Part shown: piece by piece, positions 1-6,476 of the stretch | Position numbering within the stretch: the first letter of the stretch is position 1 | Layout of the letters: every line of letters starts with the position of its first letter | NCBI GenBank assembly: GCA_020201295.1 | Contig: JAIVHA010000067.1 | Coordinates: 1 to 8,736 of the forward strand | Source of the DNA: Lysobacteraceae bacterium | GTDB lineage: Bacteria; Pseudomonadota; Gammaproteobacteria; DSM-19610 | DNA: 8,736 nt | Direction: 5' to 3' | Program-made: the position numbers and the translations under genes | The notes under the pieces: generated by a model | Seen by the model: only the letters and a program-made list of their open reading frames with translations | Database searches by the model: none | Told to the model about the DNA's origin: nothing

Positions 1-562
1 CATCCGCCCCCAGGTCACCTGGGGCACCTCGCCGGAGATGGTGGTGCCGGTGGACGGCCGGGTGCCGGACCCGGACCAGGAGCCGGACCCGGTCAAGGCC
101 GAGGGCATGCGCAAGGCGCTGGCCTACATGGGGCTCAAGGCCGGCACGCCCATCCGTGACATCCGCCCGGACCATGTGTTCATCGGCTCCTGCACCAATT
201 CCCGCATCGAGGACCTGCGCGCCGCCGCGGCGGTGGTCAAGGGCCGCAAGGTGGCGCCCAACATCCAGCAGGCCCTGGTGGTGCCGGGTTCGGGGCTGGT
301 GAAGCAGCAGGCCGAGCAGGAAGGCCTGGACCGGATCTTCCTGGAGGCCGGGTTCGAATGGCGCGAGCCCGGCTGTTCCATGTGCCTGGCCATGAACGCC
401 GACCGCCTGCAACCGGGCGAGCGCTGCGCCTCCACCTCCAACCGCAACTTCGAGGGCCGCCAGGGCCAGGGCGGGCGCACCCACCTGGTCAGCCCAGCCA
501 TGGCCGCCGCCGCCGCCGTGGCCGGTCATTTCGTGGATGTGCGGGAGCTGGGTGATTGGTAA
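1..562 (+). CDS. leuC: 3-isopropylmalate dehydratase large subunit, C-terminal part (5' end outside window)
   Basis: Large subunit of isopropylmalate isomerase, which with LeuD converts 2-isopropylmalate to 3-isopropylmalate in cytoplasmic leucine synthesis. The reading frame is open from base 2 and ends at TAA 560-562, giving 186 codons, roughly the last 40% of a ~470-residue protein. The fragment opens with PQVTWGTSPEMV, typical of LeuC. Three cysteines fit the aconitase-family [4Fe-4S] ligands: one in GSCTNSRIEDLR (Cys codon 191-193) and two in GCSMCLAMN (374-376 and 383-385). The following ERCASTSNRNFEGRQG segment and the C-terminus VDVRELGDW are also family-typical. No frameshift is visible in this part. 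It is first in a leuC-leuD-leuB order and is separated from leuD by a palindromic repeat. The true start lies upstream of the window. Confidence 0.97.
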   Translation, partial: IRPQVTWGTSPEMVVPVDGRVPDPDQEPDPVKAEGMRKALAYMGLKAGTPIRDIRPDHVFIGSCTNSRIEDLRAAAAVVKGRKVAPNIQQALVVPGSGLVKQQAEQEGLDRIFLEAGFEWREPGCSMCLAMNADRLQPGERCASTSNRNFEGRQGQGGRTHLVSPAMAAAAAVAGHFVDVRELGDW

Positions 563-577
563 AAGCAAAAACTCTTA

Positions 578-678
578 TCACCGCAAAGGCGCAAAGTACG
601 CAAAGTAAAACATTAAATAATTATTATTATTAGTTGTTTTATTTTGTTTTCTTTGCGTACTTTGCGCCTTTGCGGTGA
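578..678. repeat. Palindromic MITE-like element, copy A (leuC-leuD gap)
   Basis: Perfect 28-bp inverted repeat: left arm 578-605 (starts TCACCGCAAAGGCGC) and right arm 651-678 (ends GCGCCTTTGCGGTGA), around a 45-nt AT-rich core. Each arm holds three CGCAAAG heptamers (left arm at 582, 590 and 599), spaced 8 and 9 bp apart. A near-identical copy lies after leuD at 1404-1505. The element begins 15 nt after the leuC stop and ends 54 nt before the leuD start. In leu mRNA it could fold into a very stable stem-loop that affects termination, stability or the LeuC:LeuD ratio. It encodes no protein, so if mobile it would need a transposase in trans. Similar CGCAAAG-rich palindromes are, from memory, dispersed in many genomes, but that was not checked. 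Confidence 0.9.
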
Positions 679-721
679 ATCGGTTTTTAGACCAGTAACG
701 AACGAATAGACAGAGAACCCC

Positions 722-725
722 GAGG
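722..725 (+). promoter_or_regulatory. Ribosome binding site of leuD
   Basis: GAGG seven bases before the ATG at 733 supports that start. It lies downstream of palindrome A, so the element does not bury the ribosome binding site. Confidence 0.55.
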
Positions 726-732
726 CACAACG

Positions 733-1394
733 ATGGAAAAATTCACGGTCTTTACGTCGAAAGTGGTGCCGCTGGACCGTCCCAACGTGGACACCGACGC
801 CATCATTCCCAAGCAGTTCCTGAAGTCCATCCGGCGCACGGGCTTTGGCCCCAACCTGTTCGACGAGTGGCGCTACCTGGACCATGGCGAGCCGGGGCAG
901 GACTGCAGTGGCCGCCCACTGAACCCGGACTTCGTGCTCAACCAGCCGCGCTACGCGGGGGCGCAGATACTGCTCGGGCGGGAGAACTTCGGTTGCGGCT
1001 CCAGCCGCGAGCACGCCGTGTGGGCCCTGACCGACTATGGTTTCCGGGTGGTGATCGCGCCGAGCTTGGTTTCCGGGTGGTGATCGCGCCGAGCTTTGCG
1101 GACATCTTCCGCAACAACGCCTTCAAGAGCGGCCTGCTGCCCATCCAGCTGGACGCGGCCGTGGTGGAGCGGCTGTTCCAGGCCGCGCGGGCGGAAGACT
1201 TCACCCTCACCGTGGACCTGGCAGAGCAGCTGCTCACCAGCTCCAGCGGCGAGACCATCCCCTTCGAGGTGGATGCCTTCCGCAGGCACTGCCTGCTGGA
1301 GGGCCTGGACGACATCGGCCTGACCCTGCAGCAGGCCGATGACATCCGCGCCTACGAACAGCGCCGCCGCGCCGAGGCGCCGTGGTTGTTCTAG
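733..1394 (+). pseudogene. leuD: 3-isopropylmalate dehydratase small subunit, frameshifted by a 29-bp tandem duplication
   Basis: Small (swivel-domain) subunit of isopropylmalate isomerase, partner of LeuC. The first frame starts at ATG 733 (MEKFTVFTSKVVPLDRPNVD) and matches LeuD through GRENFGCGSSREHAVWAL and DYGFRVVIAPS. It then stops at TGA 1081-1083 after 116 codons. The rest of LeuD (RVVIAPSFADIFRNNAFKSG to the end, TAG 1392-1394) is in another frame. The cause is visible: 29 bases at 1039-1067 are repeated exactly at 1068-1096. Removing one copy restores a continuous 210-residue LeuD, close to the usual ~200-215. As written, the product would be a truncated subunit lacking its C-terminal half. 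This is either a recent slippage or recombination mutation, which would predict leucine auxotrophy, or an assembly error. The rest of the gene shows no decay, so the event is recent or artefactual. The gene lies between two copies of a palindromic element. Confidence 0.93.
1039..1096 (+). repeat. Perfect 29-bp tandem duplication inside leuD
   Basis: Two exact head-to-tail copies, 1039-1067 and 1068-1096, each starting GGTTTCCGGGTGGTGATCGC. The unit is 29 bp, not a multiple of three, so it shifts the frame and brings TGA 1081-1083 into phase. The T before copy 1 equals the last base of the unit, so the breakpoint can slide by one base. Confidence 0.97.
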
Positions 1395-1403
1395 AAAATG
1401 CAC

Positions 1404-1505
1404 TCACCGCAAAGGCGCAAAGTACGCAAAGTAAAACATTAAATAAATATTATTATTTTATGTTTTACTTTGGTTTTCTTTGCGTACTTTGCGCCTTTTC
1501 GGTGA
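1404..1505. repeat. Palindromic MITE-like element, copy B (leuD-leuB gap)
   Basis: Second copy of the element seen at 578-678. The left arm 1404-1431 is identical to copy A's left arm. The right arm 1478-1505 differs from a perfect complement by one base (T at 1499 where G is expected). The AT-rich core (1432-1477) is clearly related to copy A's core: both start TAAAACATTAAATAA and end in GTTTT, with a few substitutions and one extra base. The element starts 9 nt after the leuD stop and ends 29 nt before the leuB start. Both copies lie in the same kind of gap just after a stop codon. The near-identity of core and arms implies recent common origin or gene conversion. Confidence 0.88.
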
Positions 1506-1523
1506 TAAGGGTTTTGTTTTCAT

Positions 1524-1528
1524 AAGGA
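1524..1528 (+). promoter_or_regulatory. Ribosome binding site of leuB
   Basis: AAGGA lies six bases before ATG 1535 and fixes the leuB start. It lies just outside palindrome B. Confidence 0.65.
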
Positions 1529-1534
1529 CCACAC

Positions 1535-2605
1535 ATGACCAAGAAAGTACTGGTACTCCCCGGGGACGGCATCGGCCCCGAGATCGTCGCCGAGGCCGTC
1601 AAGGTGATCGAGGCCCTCAACCGCGAGGGTCTGGGCGTGGAGCTGGAACAGGGACTGGTGGGCGGCGCCGCCTATGACGCGGCCGGCAGTCCGCTGCCGG
1701 AACGTACCCTGGAGCAGGCGCGCGCCGCCGACGCCATCCTGCTCGGCGCCGTGGGCGGCCCCAAGTGGGAGCCGCTGGAGCGCGCCCTGCGCCCTGAAAA
1801 AGGCCTGCTGGGCCTGCGCGCCGGCCTGGAGCTGTTCTCCAACCTGCGCCCCGCCGTGCTCTATCCCCAGCTGGCGGACGCCTCCACCCTGCGCCCCGAG
1901 GTGGTGGCCGGGCTGGACATCATGATTGTGCGCGAGCTGACCGGTGGCATCTACTTCGGCGAACCGCGCGGCATCCGCACCCTGGAGAACGGCGAGCGCC
2001 AGGGCTACAACACCCTGGTGTACCGGGAGTCGGAGATCGAACGCATCGGACGCTCCGCCTTCGAAATCGCCCGCAAGCGCGGCAGGAAGCTCTGTTCCGT
2101 GGACAAGGCCAACGTACTGGAGGTCACCGAGTTGTGGCGCGAGGTCATGATCCGGCTGGGCAAGGACTACCCCGACGTGGAGTTGTCCCACATGTACGTG
2201 GACAATGCGGCCATGCAGTTGGTGAAGTGGCCCAAGCAGTTCGATGTCATGGTCACCGATAATATGTTCGGAGACATCCTTTCCGACGCTGCCGCCATGC
2301 TCACCGGCTCCATCGGCATGCTGCCTTCGGCTTCCCTGGATGCCCACGGCAAGGGCATGTACGAGCCCATCCACGGCTCCGCCCCGGATATCGCCGGCCA
2401 GGGTGTGGCCAATCCCCTGGCCACCATCCTTTCCGTGGCCATGATGCTGCGTTACAGTCTCGACGCGGGGGCCGCCGCCGAGCGCATCGAGGCCGCCGTG
2501 GGCCGGGTGCTGGACCAGGGGCTGCGTACCCCGGACATCATGGCCGCCGGCATGCAGCAGGTGGGTACCGCCGCCATGGGCGATGCCGTGGTGGCTGCGC
2601 TATAG
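1535..2605 (+). CDS. leuB: 3-isopropylmalate dehydrogenase
   Basis: Oxidatively decarboxylates 3-isopropylmalate to 2-oxoisocaproate using NAD+, the step after LeuCD in leucine synthesis, in the cytoplasm. The protein is 356 residues, normal for LeuB. It starts MTKKVLVLPGDGIGPEIV, the family N-terminus. Substrate-site residues are all in place: R95 and R105 in LRAGLELFSNLRP, R133 and Y140 in VRELTGGIYFG, K191 in SVDKANVLE, D223, and D247/D251 in TDNMFGDILSD. The cofactor region GSAPDIAGQGVANP (281-294) is present. The start is supported by AAGGA six bases upstream. The gene is intact, unlike its neighbour leuD. It follows palindromic copy B, so any read-through from leuC/leuD must cross that hairpin. 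Homologous isocitrate or tartrate dehydrogenases are unlikely given the leu context and the LRAGLELFSNLRP motif. Confidence 0.98.
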   Translation: MTKKVLVLPGDGIGPEIVAEAVKVIEALNREGLGVELEQGLVGGAAYDAAGSPLPERTLEQARAADAILLGAVGGPKWEPLERALRPEKGLLGLRAGLELFSNLRPAVLYPQLADASTLRPEVVAGLDIMIVRELTGGIYFGEPRGIRTLENGERQGYNTLVYRESEIERIGRSAFEIARKRGRKLCSVDKANVLEVTELWREVMIRLGKDYPDVELSHMYVDNAAMQLVKWPKQFDVMVTDNMFGDILSDAAAMLTGSIGMLPSASLDAHGKGMYEPIHGSAPDIAGQGVANPLATILSVAMMLRYSLDAGAAAERIEAAVGRVLDQGLRTPDIMAAGMQQVGTAAMGDAVVAAL

Positions 2606-2617
2606 ACTGGAACTGTG

Positions 2618-2636
2618 ATCCACTCCACAGGTGGAT
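2618..2636. other. Small inverted repeat between leuB and asd
   Basis: ATCCAC (2618-2623) and GTGGAT (2631-2636) form a 6-bp stem with a 7-nt loop in the 79-nt leuB-asd gap. No T-tract follows, so it is not a convincing terminator. It may be a chance palindrome or a weak operator. Confidence 0.3.
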
Positions 2637-2684
2637 ACTGGGCATTTTGCTTTAATCACACGCCTTACAAGGAATATAACGATC

Positions 2685-3707
2685 ATGACCCGGAAATTTG
2701 ATGTTGCCGTGGTGGGTGCGACTGGCGCCGTCGGTGAAGCCATGATGGAGATCCTGGAGGAACGCGAGTTTCCCGTGAACAATCTCTACCCCCTGGCCAG
2801 TGAGCGTTCCGCCGGCAAGACCCTGCGCTTTCAGGGCAAGTCCATCGAGGTCACCAATCTGGCGGAGTTCGATTTCTCCAAGGCGCAGATCGGCCTGTTC
2901 TCCGCCGGCGCCTCCATTTCCGAGGAATATGCCCCCAAGGCGGCGGCGGCGGGCTGCGTGGTGGTGGACAATACCTCCCAGTTCCGCTACGACACGGACA
3001 TCCCGCTGGTGGTGCCGGAGGTGAACCCGGAAGCCATCGCCGACTACAAAAACCGGGGCATCATCGCCAATCCCAACTGCTCCACCATCCAGATGCTGGT
3101 GGCCCTGAAGCCCATCTATGACGCCGTGGGGATTACCCGCATCAACGTGGCCACCTACCAGGCCGTGTCGGGCACGGGCAAGGAGGCGATCGAGGAACTG
3201 GCCGGCCAGACGGCGCGCCTGCTCAACGGAAAGTCCATCGAAAGCAAGGTGTACCCGAAGCAGATCGCCTTCAACGTGCTGCCCCACATCGATGTGTTCA
3301 AGGACAATGGTTATACCAAGGAAGAAATGAAAATGGTCTGGGAGACCCAGAAGATCTTCGGCGATATGGATATCCGGGTGAACCCCACCTGCGTGCGCGT
3401 GCCGGTATTCTTCGGGCACTCGGAGGCCGTGCATATCGAGACCCGCGACAAGATCACGGCCGAGCAGGCGCGTGCCCTGTTGAAGAAGGCGCCGGGTGTG
3501 GTGGTGCTGGACAAACACGAGGATGGCGGCTATCCCACGCCGGTGACCGACGCCGCCACCCGCGATCCGGTATTCGTCGGGCGCATCCGCGAGGATATCT
3601 CCCATGAACGAGGTTTAGATTTGTGGGTGGTCGCCGATAATGTGCGCAAGGGGGCGGCCCTCAACAGCGTGCAAATTGCTGAAATCTTGGTCAAAGAGTA
3701 CTTGTAG
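2685..3707 (+). CDS. asd: Aspartate-semialdehyde dehydrogenase
   Basis: Reduces aspartyl phosphate to aspartate semialdehyde with NADPH, the branch point for lysine/diaminopimelate, threonine and methionine. The chosen start, ATG 2685, gives 340 residues beginning MTRKFDVAVVGATGAVGE. AAGGA at 2669-2673 supports it, and an in-frame ATG at 2631 only adds an unrelated 18-residue head. The nucleotide-binding GATGAVG is at 11-17. The catalytic cysteine is C132 in NPNCSTIQM. R101, R238 and H245 (in VRVPVFFGHSE) are the expected substrate and acid/base residues. Its length and motifs match the ~340-residue Asd type that also includes the E. coli Usg-1 homologue. From memory Usg-1 lacks the catalytic cysteine, so retention of C132 here argues for a real dehydrogenase. 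The leuB-asd-fimV order is typical of gammaproteobacteria. Confidence 0.97.
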   Translation: MTRKFDVAVVGATGAVGEAMMEILEEREFPVNNLYPLASERSAGKTLRFQGKSIEVTNLAEFDFSKAQIGLFSAGASISEEYAPKAAAAGCVVVDNTSQFRYDTDIPLVVPEVNPEAIADYKNRGIIANPNCSTIQMLVALKPIYDAVGITRINVATYQAVSGTGKEAIEELAGQTARLLNGKSIESKVYPKQIAFNVLPHIDVFKDNGYTKEEMKMVWETQKIFGDMDIRVNPTCVRVPVFFGHSEAVHIETRDKITAEQARALLKKAPGVVVLDKHEDGGYPTPVTDAATRDPVFVGRIREDISHERGLDLWVVADNVRKGAALNSVQIAEILVKEYL

Positions 3708-3715
3708 GCTATATT
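3687..3715 (+). promoter_or_regulatory. Candidate sigma-70 promoter for fimV
   Basis: TTGGTC (3687-3692) and TATATT (3710-3715) are 17 bp apart, overlapping the 3' end of asd. The -10 is close to consensus and the -35 is poor. It would give a leader of about 100 nt before fimV ATG 3823. This is inferred only from motif match. Confidence 0.3.
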
Positions 3716-3810
3716 CGGGCCGACAAGCGGCCGGGCCGTCATCGTTGAATGAATACCCGTCCCAATGAAGGGGCGGGGCCTGCAAAGTGGAAGCGGGCTA
3801 AACCGCCATG

Positions 3811-3818
3811 AAGGGGAG
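3811..3818 (+). promoter_or_regulatory. Ribosome binding site deciding the fimV start
   Basis: AAGGGGAG lies four bases before ATG 3823. An upstream in-frame ATG at 3808 has no such site and would place this purine-rich sequence inside the gene. Starting at 3823 also gives a cleaner signal peptide (MFRKSALAMAMW). Confidence 0.6.
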
Positions 3819-3822
3819 TACT

Positions 3823-6239
3823 ATGTTCAGGAAATCGGCCTTGGCCATGGCCATGTGGGGAGCCTTGGCGGCGCAGTCCGCCCTGGCACTGGGCTTGGGG
3901 GATATCGAACTCAAGTCCGCGCTCAACCAGCCCCTGCGGGCGGAAGTGCAGCTGCTGTCCGTTACCGAAAGGGAACTGCAGGAACTGCGTGTGGCCCTCG
4001 CCTCCGCAGAGGTCTTCCAGCAAGCGGGTATCGATCGCCCGGCCTTTCTTTCCCATATCCGCTTCGAGCCCGTGCGCAAGCCTGATGGTTCGGCGGTGAT
4101 CCAGCTCACCAGCCGCGAAGCCGTGCGCGAACCCTTCCTGGACTTCATGCTGGAAGTGGTGTGGGCCAACGGCAAGCTGGTGCGCGCCTATACCGTGCTG
4201 GTGGATCCGCCGGTCACCATGCCGGCCCCGACCCCGACCGCCCAGCTACCGGCTGCCCGCGCGCCCGCCCCGGCACCGGCCCGGACGACCGCGCCACGCC
4301 CGGCAGCCCCGACACCCGCCGCCGATGTCGGCACCCATAGCGGCGATACCTACGGCCCCACCGGCCGCAATGACACCCTCTGGAACATTGCCGCCAAGGT
4401 GCGGCCCGACGGCGTGGGCATGGAGCAGGCCATGCTGGGTCTGCTCAAGGCCAATCCCGGGGCCTTCATCGGGCACAACATCAACAATCTCAAGGCGGGC
4501 TATGTGCTGCGCGTCCCCGATCGCGCCGAATTCACCTCCATCAGCACCGCCGATGCCAGTGCCGAGGTGCGCACCCAGAACCGGGAGTGGCGGGGGTCCG
4601 GCCCACCCCGGCCGAAACCACCGCGCCCATGCCGGCGCCGGCCCCTGCCGCGACCGGCAGCAAGCTGGAACTGACCGCTCCCGATGAGGAGGCTGCGGCC
4701 GCGGGCGCGGCCGCCGTGGCAGGCGCAGGGGACAACCTGGACGCCCTGCGCCGCGAACTGGTACTGGCCACCGAGGCTACCGAGGTACAGCGGGCCCAAA
4801 GCGAGCAGCTGGAATCCCGGCTGCAGGTTTTGGAAGAACAGATTGCCAAGATGCAACGGCTGATCGAGCTCAAGGATGATCAGCTGGCCTTGCTCGCCAA
4901 CCAGGCGGGCGAGGAGGCAGGCGAAGCAGGCATCCCCGCGCCCGACACGACACCCGGGGAAGCGGGCGGCGTCGATGCCCTGGAAGCGGAACTGTTTCAG
5001 GGCGAGGGCACAGCCCCGCCAGCGGAAACCGAAACAGAGGCAGAGGGTGCGCTGGAAGCCATGCCTGGTGAAGACATGGCCGTCGCACCGGAACCGGAAG
5101 CCGTGCCGCAACCGAGCATGGAGGCGACACCGCCGCAGTCCGCGCGAGTCGAGCCGCCTCCCTTCCAGGAGTCCCGCAGTCTGCTGGACCGGGTCCTGGC
5201 CAATCCTCTCTGGCTCGGTGCCGGCGCGGTGGTGTTGGCCCTGTTGGTCCTGCTGGGTCTGCGCCGTCGCTCCACCAGCGAACCCGAATTCCAGGAAAGC
5301 ATCCTGCAGGAGCGGGAGGAACGGCCCACCCGTGCCTCGGCACCGGTGGTGCCGGATACTCCCCGGGCGGCCGAGCCGGAGCCGGAATCCCGGTCGCGGG
5401 AAAGCGATTCCTCCCTGCTGAGCGAATTCGCCACTTCCGATTTGGGCGCCATCCAGAACCAGAGTGAAGCCGATCCCCTGGCCGAGGCCGATGTATACCT
5501 TGCCTATGGCCGTTATCAGCAAGCCGAGGAACTGATACGTGATGCCCTGGAGGACGAACCGGAGCGCGATGACTTCAACCTCAAGCTGTTCGAGATCTAC
5601 GCCGCCGCCCAGAACCGTTCCGGTTTCGACGCCCATGCGGAGCAGGTGCTGGCGCGCCTGGAAAACCAGGAGCATCCGCTGTGGCTGAAGGTGGTGGACA
5701 TGGGCCGCGAACTGAATCCCGACAATCCCCTCTACCAGCCTGGTGGTGTTCCGGCCGCGAGCCGGAACAGCGGGACGGATGCGCCTCCCTCCGGCATTGG
5801 TGAGGACAGCAGCCTCGATTTCGATCTTGGCCTGGGCGATGATGATGCGGGTCTTACCAGCCAGGAACCACCACTGGGCGACATGGATTTCGATCTCGAT
5901 ACCACGGAGGAGGAACCGAAGCCTGCTTCGGGAGAAGCCGAGCCCATGGAATTCGACCTGGGTGGCGACGAGGAACGCAAACCCGCCACACCCGAGAACT
6001 CCAATGACCTGGATTTCGATCTGGGGGACCTGGACCTGGGTGGCGCCGACCTGGACGAGGAAGATCAGGGCGAAGGCCTGCTCTCGGACATGGACGAGGT
6101 CTCCACCAAGCTTGACCTGGCCCGCGCCTACATCGACATGGGCGATCCCGATGGTGCCCGCAGCATCCTCGAGGAAGTCCTGCAGGAAGGCAGTGAGGCC
6201 CAGCAGGACGAGGCCCGGGAGTTGCTGGGCCAGCTATAG
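3823..6239 (+). pseudogene. fimV: FimV-type peptidoglycan-binding polar hub protein, with a 1-base frameshift
   Basis: FimV/TspA-family inner-membrane protein, known for polar organisation of type IV pili and twitching in Pseudomonas. Two frames together give one FimV: 3823 to about 4596, then about 4596 to 6239. Adding one G to the G5 run at 4592-4596 joins them (EWRG-VRPTPAE) into 805 residues, within the family range. Numbering on that repaired protein: signal peptide 1-22 ending SALA; FimV N-terminal domain from LGLGDIELKSALNQPL to about 130; Pro/Ala linker; LysM-like segment about 174-235 (NDTLWNIAAKV to VLRVPD); coiled coil about 304-361; one membrane segment about 464-482 followed by LRRR; cytoplasmic TPR-like region about 555-613; acidic DFDL repeats about 665-747; conserved C-terminal helix pair about 761-805 (LDLARAYIDMGDPDGA). 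As written, translation ends at 4674 in an unrelated tail. Homopolymer sequencing error and real mutation are both possible. Confidence 0.92.
5814..6060 (+). repeat. Degenerate acidic DFDL repeats in the FimV cytoplasmic region
   Basis: Four related units, DFDLGLGDDD, DMDFDLDTTEEE, MEFDLGGDEER and DLDFDLGDLDLGG, recur across about 80 residues. At DNA level, GATTTCGATCT-like strings recur near 5817, 5886, 5949 and 6012. Asp/Leu-rich repeats are usual in FimV-type cytoplasmic tails and probably form a flexible, highly charged linker between the TPR-like region and the C-terminal helix pair. Confidence 0.7.
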
Positions 6240-6264
6240 TTCGAGTATTCGCATTCCCGGAACG

Positions 6265-6293
6265 AAGCCCGGCACATGCCGGGCTTTTTATTT
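6265..6293 (+). terminator. Rho-independent terminator after fimV
   Basis: The 9-bp perfect stem AAGCCCGGC (6265-6273) / GCCGGGCTT (6278-6286) has an ACAT loop and runs into TTTTTATTT. It begins 26 nt after the fimV stop. No A-tract precedes the stem, so it would not serve the converging - strand gene equally well. Confidence 0.92.
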
Positions 6294-6315
6294 GCCTGTA
6301 TGAAAGAGGTGCGCT

Positions 6316-6436
6316 ATGACCGCAAGACCGAAGATCATTATCTCGGAACGTGCCGGCGAATATCACCGATGAGGTGCGCGGCTTGCGCCGCCGCCTGGCT
6401 TCCTTGCAGCGGCCTGACTACAGGATCGAGAGATAA
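6316..6436 (+). pseudogene. Small unidentified ORF, apparently frameshifted or chimeric
   Basis: AAAGAGGT just upstream of ATG 6316 is a good ribosome binding site. The frame reads MTARPKIIISERAGEYHR and stops at TGA 6370-6372. In the +1-shifted frame a gene-like tail, ITDEVRGLRRRLASLQRP then DYRIER, runs to TAA 6434-6436. One extra base near 6360-6367 would explain the break and give a protein of about 39 residues. The N-terminus resembles the start of Rnk/GreA-family proteins (small residue, RPxIII, then an acidic/Arg segment), but the Rnk body is absent. It may be an internally deleted remnant or a genuine small protein with a sequencing error. It sits after the fimV terminator and faces the convergent MgtC-family gene. 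No function can be assigned. Confidence 0.33.
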
Positions 6437-6476
6437 TACATCTCGGTGTAGGGGAATCCTGTCCGTGTCATGACGA

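Noticed and set aside
578..1505. Palindromic pair as CRISPR repeats or integron attC sites
   Set aside because: Only two copies 826 bp apart with a gene between, long symmetric stems, and no spacers, attC core motifs or integrase.
1520..2374. 284-codon open frame on the - strand
   Set aside because: Lies opposite leuB. Its low-complexity His/Gly/Gln-rich translation is typical of antisense GC-rich genes.
2631..2684. Upstream ATG start for asd
   Set aside because: Adds 18 residues with no similarity to the Asd N-terminus, while ATG 2685 has a ribosome site and begins the conserved KFDVAVVGATGAVGE.
2652..3605. 317-codon open frame on the - strand
   Set aside because: Antisense to asd, rich in His/Gly/Arg with no family match.
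3718..3732. Terminator between asd and fimV
   Set aside because: GGCCG/CGGCC forms only a 5-bp stem and has no T-run after it.
4590..4600. Programmed -1 frameshift in fimV
   Set aside because: The five-G run could slip, but it is not a classic X XXY YYZ heptamer, I saw no clear downstream stimulatory hairpin, and FimV is not known to use frameshifting. A homopolymer error or mutation is simpler.
4500..5675. Long open frame of 391 codons on the - strand
   Set aside because: It is antisense to the well-supported FimV frame, has no recognisable domain, and GC-rich codon use readily keeps antisense frames open.
6276..6473. 65-codon open frame starting inside the fimV terminator
   Set aside because: The start lies in the terminator loop and the second half is Cys/Ser/Arg-rich without coding character. 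The frame at 6316 has the better ribosome site.
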